From contig DKQS01000006.1 in assembly GCA_002471825.1 (NCBI GenBank), positions 186,001-250,000 of the forward strand: a DNA stretch of 64,000 bases, given 5' to 3'. A program made the translations under genes and the position numbers. Under the pieces are notes generated by a model, which did no database searches, was not told the origin of the DNA, and was given only the letters and a program-made list of their open reading frames with translations. The stretch is from Flavobacteriaceae bacterium UBA7302 (GTDB taxonomy: Bacteria > Bacteroidota > Bacteroidia > Flavobacteriales > Flavobacteriaceae). Of the stretch, positions 33,253-42,396 are shown in pieces; within the stretch, counting starts at the first letter, position 1, and each line of letters begins with the position of its first letter.

Positions 33253-33681
33253 ATGAATCAACACGATAAAGCAAGAGCCGATAGAGTCATTCAAGTTTAC
33301 AAGGACTCTAACCTAAATCAGAAAAAGTTTTCTGAATTAATCGGTGTATCGCAACAGTTGATCAGTGCTATCATTAATTACACGAAACGACCTAATGAAT
33401 CCATCTTATTTGGAATCATAGACAATATAGATACTGTAGATCCCCTATGGCTAATTACTGGGAAGAGAATTGAATCCCTAGTAAAAGAACAAAATAACGT
33501 CCCCTTAAATTCAAATGAACAATCCCCTATTGAGTTTTATTTGAATGACGTTGTTAAAGAGCGCATCGATAGATTGGCCGATAAGATTTTGCGAAAAAGA
33601 TTGTCGGAGTTAATCTTGGAAAAAATATCAAGTATTGAAGAAATGGTTGGAGAGTTGAATGACAAAGCCCCTAAGAAGTAA
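33253..33681 (+). CDS. Helix-turn-helix (XRE-like) transcriptional regulator
   Basis: A 142-residue protein. The N-terminal HTH (about residues 10-65) reads NQKKFSELIGVSQQLISAII, then a phage-repressor-like VDPLWLITGK. The C-terminal half is helical and charged, perhaps for dimerisation (VVKERIDRLADKILRKRLSE). The two inverted-repeat promoters at 32805 and 33205 are obvious candidate targets. The coding sequence and its flanks contain CCCCTA at 33442, 33523 and 33668 and CCCCTT at 33501, echoing the motif of the upstream RNA. It ends at a strong terminator. Confidence 0.85.
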   Translation: MNQHDKARADRVIQVYKDSNLNQKKFSELIGVSQQLISAIINYTKRPNESILFGIIDNIDTVDPLWLITGKRIESLVKEQNNVPLNSNEQSPIEFYLNDVVKERIDRLADKILRKRLSELILEKISSIEEMVGELNDKAPKK

Positions 33682-33810
33682 GCTTAACAAATTCCCCCAC
33701 CCTCTCTGCTACTTGGAAAGTAGAATACTGAATTTTCAATATTTGATTGGCGCTCTTATTAAAATAGAAGATTATATCCCCCAATAATCTTAGTTTGAAT
33801 AAGTGTTATA

Positions 33811-33844
33811 AAAAAAGCAACTCTTTCGAGTTGCTTTTTTTTTT
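33811..33844. terminator. Strong terminator after the HTH gene
   Basis: AAAAAAGCAACTC-TTTC-GAGTTGCTTTTTT (33811-33840) followed by more T. It is symmetric, so it can also end transcription of the tRNA-His gene on the minus strand. Confidence 0.85.
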
Positions 33845-33845
33845 G

Positions 33846-33920
33846 GGTGAAAGACCGGGTTCGAACCGGCGACCTCTGGAACCACAATCCAGCGCTCTAA
33901 CCAGCTGAGCTACAATCACC
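33846..33920 (-). tRNA. trnH: tRNA-His (anticodon GTG)
   Basis: The minus strand folds as a complete tRNA. The anticodon arm CTGGA-TTGTGGT-TCCAG places GTG in the loop. The D arm (AGCTCAGCTGGTTAGAGC) and T arm (GCCGG-TTCGAAC-CCGGT) are normal. An extra G at position -1 faces C73, as in tRNA-His. The 3' CCA is not encoded. Acceptor positions 5 and 6 (T, T) face T68 and T67, giving two mismatches in the stem. Confidence 0.92.
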
Positions 33921-33975
33921 ATTTCTTAGCGGATGCAAATATAATTTATTTTCTATTTCCAAAAAATAAATACTT

Positions 33976-34692
33976 CTATTTTAATTGATTCAAATGATCT
34001 ACAACCAATGCCTGAGTAGAGGTAAATCCTTCTGCATAATCAACACCTGCAACTCTTCCATAATCTCTAGATCGGTATACCACACTATCTAAAAAATTCT
34101 TTGAAGAAATTGGTGTTTCAGGTTCTTTGCTATTCGGATCAAAAAACTGAGATTTATAGGCGTGTATCGAAGCGACCTTTTGATCCATAAATCCAGTTAC
34201 ATCTACGTAAAAATCTGGCTCAAGTGGTTGCCATTGAATGTAATGGAAGACTCTTTTCGGACGCCAAGCGTCCTGTGCCTCTCCTTCATTTGAAGTTTCA
34301 ATCTTCCGCAATCCACTTAAAAAACAAGCATCAGCAACCAATTTTGCCCCTTTACCATGATCAATATGTCGGTCTTGAATCGCATTACATAACACCACTT
34401 CAGGTTTGAATTTTCGGATCATTCGAATAATTTCCATTTGATGTGCTTCATCATTCCGAAAAAAACCATCTCTAAACCCCAAGTTTTCTCGAACACTCAC
34501 TCCCAAGATTTTAGCAGCATCACTTGCTTCTTGATCTCTAATTTCTGGAGTACCTCTTGTTCCCAACTCTCCCCTCGTCAAATCTACAATTCCCACTTTT
34601 TTACCCAAAGAAACTTCTTTGGCAATAGTTCCACTGCATCCCAATTCCACATCATCTGGATGGGCGCCGAAGGCTAAAATGTCTAGTTTCAT
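33976..34692 (-). CDS. bshB1: Bacillithiol biosynthesis deacetylase BshB1
   Basis: Removes the acetyl group from GlcNAc-malate in bacillithiol synthesis. The PIG-L/LmbE metal motif AFGAHPDDVELG opens the protein and the second metal histidine region is RHIDHGKGAKL. The length of 238 residues and the start MKLDILAFGAHPDD are typical of the Bacteroidota/Bacillota enzyme. A minus-strand -7 box TATCTTTG lies at 34747-34754. The other bsh genes are not in the window. Confidence 0.93.
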   Translation of the reverse strand: MKLDILAFGAHPDDVELGCSGTIAKEVSLGKKVGIVDLTRGELGTRGTPEIRDQEASDAAKILGVSVRENLGFRDGFFRNDEAHQMEIIRMIRKFKPEVVLCNAIQDRHIDHGKGAKLVADACFLSGLRKIETSNEGEAQDAWRPKRVFHYIQWQPLEPDFYVDVTGFMDQKVASIHAYKSQFFDPNSKEPETPISSKNFLDSVVYRSRDYGRVAGVDYAEGFTSTQALVVDHLNQLK

Positions 34693-34929
34693 AAAAGAAT
34701 TTCGAATATTTTAAGATTTCTCCATTGATTCATTCAATGAATAATTCAAAGATACTTAAAGTTTACTTCAAAGTTTAGCACCTATTTCGTTTTCGTATTT
34801 TGAGGATGGAAACAATCTTATTAAATTCCCATGATATTCATAAAAATGACCAAATACACAAAAGGATGATATTAGTCATACTTCTACGTTTTCTTCGTAT
34901 TTATGTTTACATCTTAATAAAATAATGCA

Positions 34930-36768
34930 ATGACCATTACCCTTATCATTCTCTCAATTACCATTCTATTATTCGTTTGGGGAAAATATTCTGCTGATGC
35001 AATTGCATTGGTATCCATGCTGAGCTTATTTTTATTCGGAATTCTCGATTTATCCGAAACCTTAAGTGGATTCAGCAATCCGACCATTATCATGATTGCC
35101 GCACTATTTATTATAGGTGAAGGATTGTCCCATACAGGATGGACCGCTCTGGCGACCACCAAACTCTTAAAGTACACGAAAAATTCTAAGGTCAAACTCT
35201 TGATGTATATGATGTTTGGAGCTGGCGCCTTATCGGGATTTGTTAGTAATACCGGAACTGTTGCTACCCTTCTCCCCGCTACCATTGCATCTTCTTGGAG
35301 TATTGGAACCATGCCTTCCAAAATTTTAATTCCGGTTGCTTTTGGATCCAATACTGGAGGATTGCTAACCTTAACAGGGACGCCACCTAATATTATTGTG
35401 AACAATGCCTTGATAGAAACTGGGGTTCAAGGATTTTCATTTTTTGAATTTGGGTTGATTGGATTGCCCCTATTAATCATTGGTGTATTGTACTTCCGAT
35501 ATATTGGTTTCAAACTACTACCAAATAACCCAACAAATAACAAGCCCATTAATATTGATGATACCTTATACGAATGGATTGAGGATTACAAGATTAATGA
35601 TGATTACTATCAGTTGCGCATTCGTTCCATTTCACCGTTGATCAATACCAAAATTAAAGATTGGGATTTGGAAAATAAGTTCAAGGTCTCTATCATCCGT
35701 TTGAAACGAAGGCATCCCAAGCCATTCAAGGGAATTCGGGAGTTTACGGAAATTCCAGATGCCGACACCGAATTAAAATATCATGATATCATAACAGTTA
35801 AAGGAGATACCTATGATATTAACCGTTTGATGATCAACTTTCGATTGGGACTTTTGCCGAAAGAGACAGCGAAGGAAGAACTAAGAAACAACTTGATCAA
35901 TCAAGAGGTAGGAATGTCTCAAATTATCATCACCCCGAATTCAAGATTGGTAGGTCGAAGAATTAAATTGAAAGAATACTTTGCTCGATATCGCACACAA
36001 TTGATGGCTGCATCACGACACTCCAAGCCTTATTTGGAGGATGAAATCCGAGTGGAGCCCGGTGATAGCTTCATTATTCGCGGAAAATGGGAGTCTATAG
36101 AAATTATTAACGATCAGCACGAAAATATGGTCGTTGCAGGTAGGCCTGAAGAAATGTTGAAGAATGTCGATTCCTTAACCTACAAATCATTTATTGCCCT
36201 CGGCGCTCTACTTTTGATGATTGCCCTTTTGATATTCAACACTGTTCCTGGTGCTATTGCGGCCCTACTTTCGGCGGGAATAGTCTTATTCACAGGATGT
36301 ATTCCATTTAATAAAGCTTACAAAACCATTAGCTGGACTAGCGTTGTTATGATTGCAGCCATGATTCCAATGGGACTTGCCATTCAGAAAACCGGAGCTG
36401 CAAAATTAATTACGGAAGCCATCATTGAAGTCGTTGGAAAAAACAATCCTATTTTTCTATTGGCAGGAATATTTATCATCACCACTACTTTTAGTCAATT
36501 TATCAATAATTCAGCAACTGCGGTTTTGATGGCACCTATTGCGATTTTAACGGCAAACGGATTGGGTATTTCTGCCGAGCCTTTATTGATAGCCATTGCA
36601 ATCAGTGCATCCACGGCTTTTTTAACTCCAGTTGGAACAACCACCAATGCCATGGTTCTTGCTGCTGGAGGGTATAAGTTTATGGATTATATGAAAGTAG
36701 GCTTGCCATTATTATTATTGTTCTTAACTACTACCTTATTATTGGTTCCAATCATCTGGCCTTTTTAA
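34930..36768 (+). CDS. SLC13-family permease with TrkA-C (RCK-C) domains
   Basis: A 612-residue inner-membrane transporter in two membrane halves (about 1-200 and 420-612) that flank two soluble TrkA-C-like regulatory domains (about 210-400; for example SIIRLKRRHPKPF and GRRIKLKEYFARY). Conserved helical-hairpin residues are FVSNTGTVATLLPA, LTLTGTPPNIIVNNAL and, in the second half, FINNSATAVLMAP. Family members carry sulfate, dicarboxylates or other anions with sodium. The substrate is not evident. Confidence 0.88.
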   Translation: MTITLIILSITILLFVWGKYSADAIALVSMLSLFLFGILDLSETLSGFSNPTIIMIAALFIIGEGLSHTGWTALATTKLLKYTKNSKVKLLMYMMFGAGALSGFVSNTGTVATLLPATIASSWSIGTMPSKILIPVAFGSNTGGLLTLTGTPPNIIVNNALIETGVQGFSFFEFGLIGLPLLIIGVLYFRYIGFKLLPNNPTNNKPINIDDTLYEWIEDYKINDDYYQLRIRSISPLINTKIKDWDLENKFKVSIIRLKRRHPKPFKGIREFTEIPDADTELKYHDIITVKGDTYDINRLMINFRLGLLPKETAKEELRNNLINQEVGMSQIIITPNSRLVGRRIKLKEYFARYRTQLMAASRHSKPYLEDEIRVEPGDSFIIRGKWESIEIINDQHENMVVAGRPEEMLKNVDSLTYKSFIALGALLLMIALLIFNTVPGAIAALLSAGIVLFTGCIPFNKAYKTISWTSVVMIAAMIPMGLAIQKTGAAKLITEAIIEVVGKNNPIFLLAGIFIITTTFSQFINNSATAVLMAPIAILTANGLGISAEPLLIAIAISASTAFLTPVGTTTNAMVLAAGGYKFMDYMKVGLPLLLLFLTTTLLLVPIIWPF

Positions 36769-37032
36769 AAACCACCTTTTTTAAGGGAAAATCTCTTCTA
36801 ATAAAATGGTGATTCTTTAAGGAATAACCCATTTAGTCATATTCTTTTCAAACGAATAGGATTTCGTTTTTAATTTTTAGTGCTCTCTGAATCAATTTAT
36901 TAGAACTTCAATAATTCTCAATATTGGTGTGGGAGTATGATAAATGTCATAGAAATATCCTAGTAAGTGGACTAAGTTTATAGTGTTGTTATACAACCAA
37001 TTTTAAACAATGAATATCCAAAAATTATTATT
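36769..37032 (+). promoter_or_regulatory. Leader region of pckA
   Basis: A 264-base gap. It holds an inverted repeat GTTGT-TAT-ACAAC (36985-36997) overlapping a -7-like TAGTGTTG, and a tiny reading frame (37010-37036, product MNIQKLLL) whose TGA overlaps the pckA ATG. I see no other gene. A regulated start for a gluconeogenic gene is plausible but unproven. Confidence 0.4.
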
Positions 37033-38661
37033 ATGAGTACAGTTATGATAGACAAACATCACGATTTGACAGCTTACGGACTGAAAGACGTTACAGCTCA
37101 TTGGAACTTATCTCCAGAAGAGTTGCAACGTATCACAGTAGAAAAAGGATTAGGTAAAGAAACGGCAAATGGCACATTAGCTATTAATACAGGAAAATTT
37201 ACTGGTAGATCACCACAAGATAGATTCTTAGTTTATGATGACTATACTAAGGATATCGTTTGGTGGGGAAAAACCAACAAAGGGATCTCTCCTGAGAATT
37301 TTGATTTCTTACAATCTGAGATTGAAAAGTACTTAAGCGGGAAAGAAATATTTGTTCGCGACGGATTCGTATGTTCTGATCCAAAATACAGAATGGGCAT
37401 TAGAACTGTAACAGAATATCCATGGTCTAACATGTTTATTTACAATATGTTCCTAAGACCAACTGAACAAGAACTTGAAGTATTTGAAGAAGACTGGTTG
37501 ATCCTTTGTGCACCTGGATACGAGTGTCCAGAACCTAAAAAATATGGATTGCGACAAGGAAACTTTTCGATATTGAATTTTACCAAAAAAATTGCATTAG
37601 TGGGTGGTTCTGCCTATACTGGAGAAATGAAGAAGGGTATATTCTCTGCCCTTAATTTAATTCTTCCTACGGATAGAAATGTGCTCCCTATGCACTGTTC
37701 TGCGAATGTTGGTGAAGACGGAGATACCGCTATATTCTTCGGATTATCAGGTACTGGTAAAACCACCCTATCTGCAGATCCAAATAGAAAATTAATTGGT
37801 GACGATGAGCACGGTTGGACAGCCGAAGATCGCATCTTCAACTTCGAGGGTGGTTGTTATGCAAAAGCCATTGATTTAACAGAAGAGAAAGAACCTGAAA
37901 TCTTTAGAGCTATTAAACCTGGGGCAATTCTTGAAAATGTCATTTTCGACGAAAACAATAATGTTGATTATGCCGACAGCTCTATTACACAGAACACTCG
38001 GGTAAGTTATCCTATATATCACATTGATGATATTCAGATTCCGTCTTATGCAGACAATCCTAAGAATATCTTCTTCTTAACTTGTGATGCCTTTGGTGTA
38101 TTGCCTCCTATTTCTAAGTTAACTCCTGGTCAAGCAGCTTACCACTTTATTTCTGGTTATACTGCGAAGGTTGCAGGAACTGAGGCTGGAATTACGGAAC
38201 CTGTTCCTTCATTCTCTGCTTGTTTCGGTGAACCATTTATGCCATTGCACCCAGCGAGATACGCTGAAATGCTAAGTAAAAAAATGACAGATGCCGGTGT
38301 CAACGTTTGGTTAGTGAATACAGGATGGTCTGGCGGACCTTACGGAGTTGGATCTAGAATCAAGTTGAAATTAACAAGAGCCATGATTACAGCAGCTTTA
38401 GAGGGCGAATTAGATAATATTGAATACGAACAACACCCAATCTTTGGATTGTTCATGCCGAAGTATTGTCCTGGAGTTCCTTCTGAAATGTTGAATCCGA
38501 TGAATACATGGTTGCAAAAAGGAGCCTATATCAGTAAAGCGATACAATTAGCGCACTTCTTCCATGTAAACTTTGAAAAATTTGCGAGTGAAGCTTCTCA
38601 ACATATTATTGAAGGCGGACCCTTAATTGACGAGCATCATACATTACAAGATCACGTTTAA
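37033..38661 (+). CDS. pckA: Phosphoenolpyruvate carboxykinase (ATP)
   Basis: Converts oxaloacetate and ATP to phosphoenolpyruvate and CO2, the entry to gluconeogenesis. The kinase-type loop GLSGTGKTTLSADP, the metal/oxaloacetate site region GDDEHGW and the late GYTAKVAGTEAGITEP are all present. The length of 542 residues is normal. The gene is monocistronic: a long leader before it and a strong terminator after it. Confidence 0.97.
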   Translation: MSTVMIDKHHDLTAYGLKDVTAHWNLSPEELQRITVEKGLGKETANGTLAINTGKFTGRSPQDRFLVYDDYTKDIVWWGKTNKGISPENFDFLQSEIEKYLSGKEIFVRDGFVCSDPKYRMGIRTVTEYPWSNMFIYNMFLRPTEQELEVFEEDWLILCAPGYECPEPKKYGLRQGNFSILNFTKKIALVGGSAYTGEMKKGIFSALNLILPTDRNVLPMHCSANVGEDGDTAIFFGLSGTGKTTLSADPNRKLIGDDEHGWTAEDRIFNFEGGCYAKAIDLTEEKEPEIFRAIKPGAILENVIFDENNNVDYADSSITQNTRVSYPIYHIDDIQIPSYADNPKNIFFLTCDAFGVLPPISKLTPGQAAYHFISGYTAKVAGTEAGITEPVPSFSACFGEPFMPLHPARYAEMLSKKMTDAGVNVWLVNTGWSGGPYGVGSRIKLKLTRAMITAALEGELDNIEYEQHPIFGLFMPKYCPGVPSEMLNPMNTWLQKGAYISKAIQLAHFFHVNFEKFASEASQHIIEGGPLIDEHHTLQDHV

Positions 38662-38680
38662 AAAACGTATCTATTGAAAC

Positions 38681-38713
38681 AAAAAAGGCCTGTCCAAATT
38701 GGACAGGCTTTCT
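38681..38713. terminator. Bidirectional terminator after pckA
   Basis: GCCTGTCC-AAATT-GGACAGGC (38688-38708) with A-run before and T-rich tract after. It lies between pckA and the convergent PLP-enzyme gene and can serve both. Confidence 0.85.
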
Positions 38714-39865
38714 TTATTTGGTTTTGTGAATGGCTCTTTCTATATCTTCAATCAAGTCTTCGGGTTCTTCTATCCCTGTTGAAAATCGAATCAATCCATT
38801 TTTGATTCCTCTATCCAACCGTTCTTCTTCAGAAAGTAAGGCATGCGTTGTTTGTGCCGGACTCACAGTGGTACTCTCCAATCCTGCTAGACTCATACTA
38901 GGTTTGATAAACTCCAAATTTCGTTGAAATTCCATTGGATCAATATGAGATTTTAATTCGAAGGAAAGCATGGCGCCAAATCCCTTCATCTGTTTTTTTG
39001 CAAGCTCATAATCTTCATGGGATTTTAAACCAGGATAATAAACTCGATCAATATCATTATGATTTTCCAAATGCTCCGCGATAAGTTGGGCCACTCGGGT
39101 TTGCTCCTTTACCCGTAAATTCAAGGTTTTCAAACTTCTTTCCAATAACCAAACTGTATAATCGCTAAGATTTCCTCCGTAATTGATGGCTGTGCTCCAA
39201 ATTTGTTCGATGTGATCATTGGAGGCAGCAACTGCACCTGCACTAATATCAGAATGCCCTCCCATATACTTTGTAGCAGAATGTGCCACGATATCAATTC
39301 CGAAGTCATAAGGATTCTGGTTAATCGGTGAAGCAAAGGTGTTGTCTATCATGGTCATAATACCATTTTCCTTTGCCAAATCTGCAATCCCTTTTAAATC
39401 GGTTATTCCTAATAAGGGATTTGAAGGAGTTTCAATGTAGATGATTTTTGTATTCTTCTGAATCAGGTTTTTAAAATCATCCACTTTACTACTATCGGTA
39501 AAAGTGTATTCAATTCCGAATTTCTCGAACTCCTTAACTACAAAATTAAATGTTCCGCCATAGATGACTTGCTGAAGAATAACATGGTCACCTGTTTTTA
39601 AAAAAGCCATCATACTATGACTAATAGCCGCCATACCTGAACTAAAAATCATTGCACTATCGGTATGTTCTAAGGCAGCAATCTTTTTCGAAAGCTCTTG
39701 TTGGTTAGGCGTATTGTAATACCTCGGGTAACGCTTTTCGTCGATATCATCAAAAGCAAATGAAGTGGAAACATATATCGGAGACACGGCTCCTTTGTAT
39801 TGTTGATCCTCTATTTCTCCGGTATGTACACAAATTGAATTGATGCCTAGTTTCTTTGTCTTCAT
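38714..39865 (-). CDS. Cys/Met metabolism PLP-dependent enzyme (trans-sulfuration family)
   Basis: A 383-residue fold-type I PLP enzyme. The PLP lysine is in HSATKYMGGHSDISAGA, the substrate-side motif is YIETPSNPLLGITDL and DNTFASPINQNP. Family members include cystathionine gamma-synthase, cystathionine gamma-lyase and methionine gamma-lyase; sequence reading alone does not separate these. It converges on pckA and diverges from the DUF2520 gene. Confidence 0.85.
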   Translation of the reverse strand: MKTKKLGINSICVHTGEIEDQQYKGAVSPIYVSTSFAFDDIDEKRYPRYYNTPNQQELSKKIAALEHTDSAMIFSSGMAAISHSMMAFLKTGDHVILQQVIYGGTFNFVVKEFEKFGIEYTFTDSSKVDDFKNLIQKNTKIIYIETPSNPLLGITDLKGIADLAKENGIMTMIDNTFASPINQNPYDFGIDIVAHSATKYMGGHSDISAGAVAASNDHIEQIWSTAINYGGNLSDYTVWLLERSLKTLNLRVKEQTRVAQLIAEHLENHNDIDRVYYPGLKSHEDYELAKKQMKGFGAMLSFELKSHIDPMEFQRNLEFIKPSMSLAGLESTTVSPAQTTHALLSEEERLDRGIKNGLIRFSTGIEEPEDLIEDIERAIHKTK

Positions 39866-40000
39866 AAGTCTTATTTACGGAATATATATCGTTTTTAAAC
39901 AGGACTAAATTAAAAACAAAAATCTTAGGTTTTCGGTTTTTTGGCATCAACTTAACAAAATGTGCAAATATGAAAATTAGAAAATCTATATCTTCGTTTC

Positions 40001-40696
40001 ATGATTTCGATTCTTCTTATTGGAAAAGGAAACCTAGCCCATCATTTGAAAAAACAATTTGATGAAATTGATGAAATCAAATGCATCCAAATTTCTTCTA
40101 GAAAATTAGAGAAGCTTCCTGAAGCCAAATTGGCCATTATTGCGGTGAGTGATGATGCAATTTCCGAGGTTTCTTCGAAGATTACGACACCATTGGTAGT
40201 TCACACTTCAGGTGGTCAACATTTGGAAGTCTTACAAAACAACACAAATAAAGGGGTATTCTATCCACTACAAAGCTTTTCAAAAAATAGAAAGGTCGAT
40301 TTTAAAAACATTCCTATTTGTATTGAGGCCAGCAATGAAGAAGATTATAATTTGCTTGAAAAAGTAGGAAAGCTCGTTTCAAGTAAAGTCAATAGAATCA
40401 CTTCCAAACAGCGTAAAACGATACATGTTGCCGCGGTCTTTGCCAACAACTTCTCCAACCATATGTTTGGTATTGCCAAAGAAATCTGTGATGGAGATGA
40501 CATTCCTTTTGACATCCTGCATCCTTTGATTCAAGAAACGGTTGAAAAAATCAAAGAAATGGATCCAAAAAAGGCACAAACCGGACCAGCTATCCGTAAG
40601 GATCAAGAAACGATTAAAAAACACTTATTTTTGTTGCCGGAAAAATATCAGGAGATTTACAAATCCATAACTGAATCGATACAAAATGGAGATTAG
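40001..40696 (+). CDS. Rossmann-like and DUF2520 domain protein
   Basis: A 231-residue protein with an N-terminal NAD(P)-binding Rossmann domain (ILLIGKGNLAHHLKKQF) and a C-terminal helical DUF2520 domain (about 120-231, with VFANNFSNHMFGIAKE). It resembles 6-phosphogluconate/pyrroline-carboxylate reductase-type dimers but its substrate is unknown. The stop overlaps kdsC by 11 bases, and this pairing recurs in Flavobacteriaceae. A -7-like TATCTTCG lies just before the ATG. Confidence 0.85.
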   Translation: MISILLIGKGNLAHHLKKQFDEIDEIKCIQISSRKLEKLPEAKLAIIAVSDDAISEVSSKITTPLVVHTSGGQHLEVLQNNTNKGVFYPLQSFSKNRKVDFKNIPICIEASNEEDYNLLEKVGKLVSSKVNRITSKQRKTIHVAAVFANNFSNHMFGIAKEICDGDDIPFDILHPLIQETVEKIKEMDPKKAQTGPAIRKDQETIKKHLFLLPEKYQEIYKSITESIQNGD

Positions 40697-41213
40697 CTAC
40701 AAGCAATTATTACCCAAAATATCAACCTTTATTTTTGATGTGGATGGGGTGTTAACCAATGGTTTTGTAACCATTATGCCCGACGGTGAATTGGTAAGAA
40801 CCATGAACATCAAAGACGGATATGCCTTAAAAACGGCCGTAGATAAAGGATATCGCGTATGCATCATCTCAGGAGGAACCAATGAAGGGGTACGAACCCG
40901 ATTGACCAATCTAGGTATTGAAGACATCTTCTTAGGCGCTCATCAAAAGGTTGATCAGTGGGAAATCATTCAAAATAAATATGATTTAGACCCAAGTGAA
41001 GTTCTCTATATGGGTGATGATATTCCTGATTTACCAGTCTTAAAAAAAGTTGGTGTAGCAACTTGCCCAAATGATGCTGCACCTGAAATTCAAAAAGCTA
41101 GCCATTACATTTCCTATAAAAAAGGTGGTGAAGGCTGTGTCAGAGATATCATTGAACAGGTACTACGTGTTCAAGGAAAATGGACCAATGAAACAGAAGC
41201 AAAATTTGATTAA
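40686..41213 (+). CDS. kdsC: 3-deoxy-D-manno-octulosonate 8-phosphate phosphatase KdsC
   Basis: A 175-residue HAD phosphatase without a cap domain. The nucleophile motif is FDVDGVLTNG, motif II is in CIISGGTNEG, and the acidic motif is YMGDDIPDLPVLKKVG. It releases Kdo for lipid A-core assembly, downstream of the kdsD product encoded at 10089. It overlaps the DUF2520 gene and precedes a DUF2147 gene by 10 bases. Confidence 0.9.
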   Translation: MEISYKQLLPKISTFIFDVDGVLTNGFVTIMPDGELVRTMNIKDGYALKTAVDKGYRVCIISGGTNEGVRTRLTNLGIEDIFLGAHQKVDQWEIIQNKYDLDPSEVLYMGDDIPDLPVLKKVGVATCPNDAAPEIQKASHYISYKKGGEGCVRDIIEQVLRVQGKWTNETEAKFD

Positions 41214-41223
41214 TATTCCTATC

Positions 41224-41646
41224 ATGAAGAAACTATTTGTAATTCTATTAATTGTAAGTGCAAGCGTAACAAATGCCCAAAGTATTTTTGGAAAATGGAA
41301 TTCTTTCGATGAAGAAACCAATAAACTAGAATCTGTAATTGAGGTATACGAGAAAGATGGAAAAGCTTTTGCTAAAATTATTAAAATTATAGATCCTGAA
41401 AGACAAACTGCAACTTGTGAGAAGTGTAAAGGAACAAAAAAAGATCAACCGATTTTGGGTATGGAAATTTTATCAGGATTGAAGCAAAAAGGTGACGAAT
41501 GGTCTGGTGGTAAAATTTTAGATCCCAAGAATGGTAAAGAATACAAGTGTTACATCAAACTTGTAGAGCCGGATAAGTTGAAGTTACGAGGGTATATTGG
41601 ATTCTCTTTATTAGGCAGAACCGCCTACTGGAAAAGGGCAAAATAA
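41224..41646 (+). CDS. DUF2147-domain secreted protein
   Basis: A 140-residue exported protein: signal peptide MKKLFVILLIVSASVTNAQ, then a small beta-rich DUF2147 domain (SIFGKWNSFDEETNKLESVI, later GRTAYWKRAK). The frame is open from 41071, but that part overlaps kdsC; ATG at 41224 gives the signal peptide and is the start. A CEKCKG pair is present in the middle. Function unknown. Confidence 0.85.
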   Translation: MKKLFVILLIVSASVTNAQSIFGKWNSFDEETNKLESVIEVYEKDGKAFAKIIKIIDPERQTATCEKCKGTKKDQPILGMEILSGLKQKGDEWSGGKILDPKNGKEYKCYIKLVEPDKLKLRGYIGFSLLGRTAYWKRAK

Positions 41647-41647
41647 A

Positions 41648-42289
41648 TTATTGCTTGTCTTCCAACATTGGAACAAAGGCAAAATCACCCAATTCTTTTT
41701 TATCAAATTCCGTGGCTGATTTTCGAATGAATTGCGTCATTATTTGTGTTTCATCTCCTACTGGGATTAATAGCATACCTCCTACTTTTAATTGAGCCAA
41801 AAGTGGTTTTGGAACATAAGGTGCACCTGCAGTGACTATAATTTTATCAAAAGGTGCTTTTTCTTCCAAACCTTTGTAACCGTCACCAAAAATGAATCGC
41901 TTTGGTTTATAACCAATTTTAGGTAGAAATAACGAGGTCTTTTTAAACAGTTCTTGTTGTCTTTCAATGGTATACACTTCGGCATCCAACTCCAAAAGTA
42001 CGGCGGTTTGATAGCCAGATCCGGTACCTATTTCAAGTACTCGATCGCCTTTTTTTATCTCTAAGGTCTGTGATTGGAAAGCTACCGTATACGGTTGAGA
42101 AATGGTCTGATTGGCTGCAATTGGAAAGGCCTTATCTTGATAGGCATGTGCTTCAAAACTACTGTCAATAAATAAATGTCTTGGAATTTTTCGAACAGCA
42201 TTCAACACATTTCGATCGGTAATTCCTTTTCTCTCTAAAACGTCTGCTAATTTTCGTCGTAACCCTTGGTGTTTAGAAGTATCTCTCAA
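41648..42289 (-). CDS. pcm: Protein-L-isoaspartate O-methyltransferase
   Basis: Repairs isomerised aspartyl residues in aged proteins. A 213-residue class I methyltransferase with the SAM loop VLEIGTGSGYQTAVL and PCMT-specific stretches PRHLFID and QTISQPYTVAFQ. The length matches the family. It converges on the DUF2147 gene and diverges from the Gfo/Idh/MocA gene. Confidence 0.95.
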   Translation of the reverse strand: MRDTSKHQGLRRKLADVLERKGITDRNVLNAVRKIPRHLFIDSSFEAHAYQDKAFPIAANQTISQPYTVAFQSQTLEIKKGDRVLEIGTGSGYQTAVLLELDAEVYTIERQQELFKKTSLFLPKIGYKPKRFIFGDGYKGLEEKAPFDKIIVTAGAPYVPKPLLAQLKVGGMLLIPVGDETQIMTQFIRKSATEFDKKELGDFAFVPMLEDKQ

Positions 42290-42396
42290 TTCCCCTCTTT
42301 TTTGAACGACCTAAAAATACTAATAAATTAAATCGCATGGCCATAAAATTGTATCTTTGTCAATAGAGATTTTAACACAAAAAAACACAGTACATT

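Noticed and set aside
32865..33674. CRISPR array or tandem repeat formed by CCCCTAA units
   Set aside because: The motif is only about seven bases, the spacing varies from about 20 to 50 bases, the flanks are not repeated and no cas gene is present.
32843..33681. Toxin-antitoxin or retron reading of the HTH gene and upstream RNA
   Set aside because: No small toxin gene and no reverse transcriptase are present; the evidence supports only a regulator with a neighbouring structured RNA.
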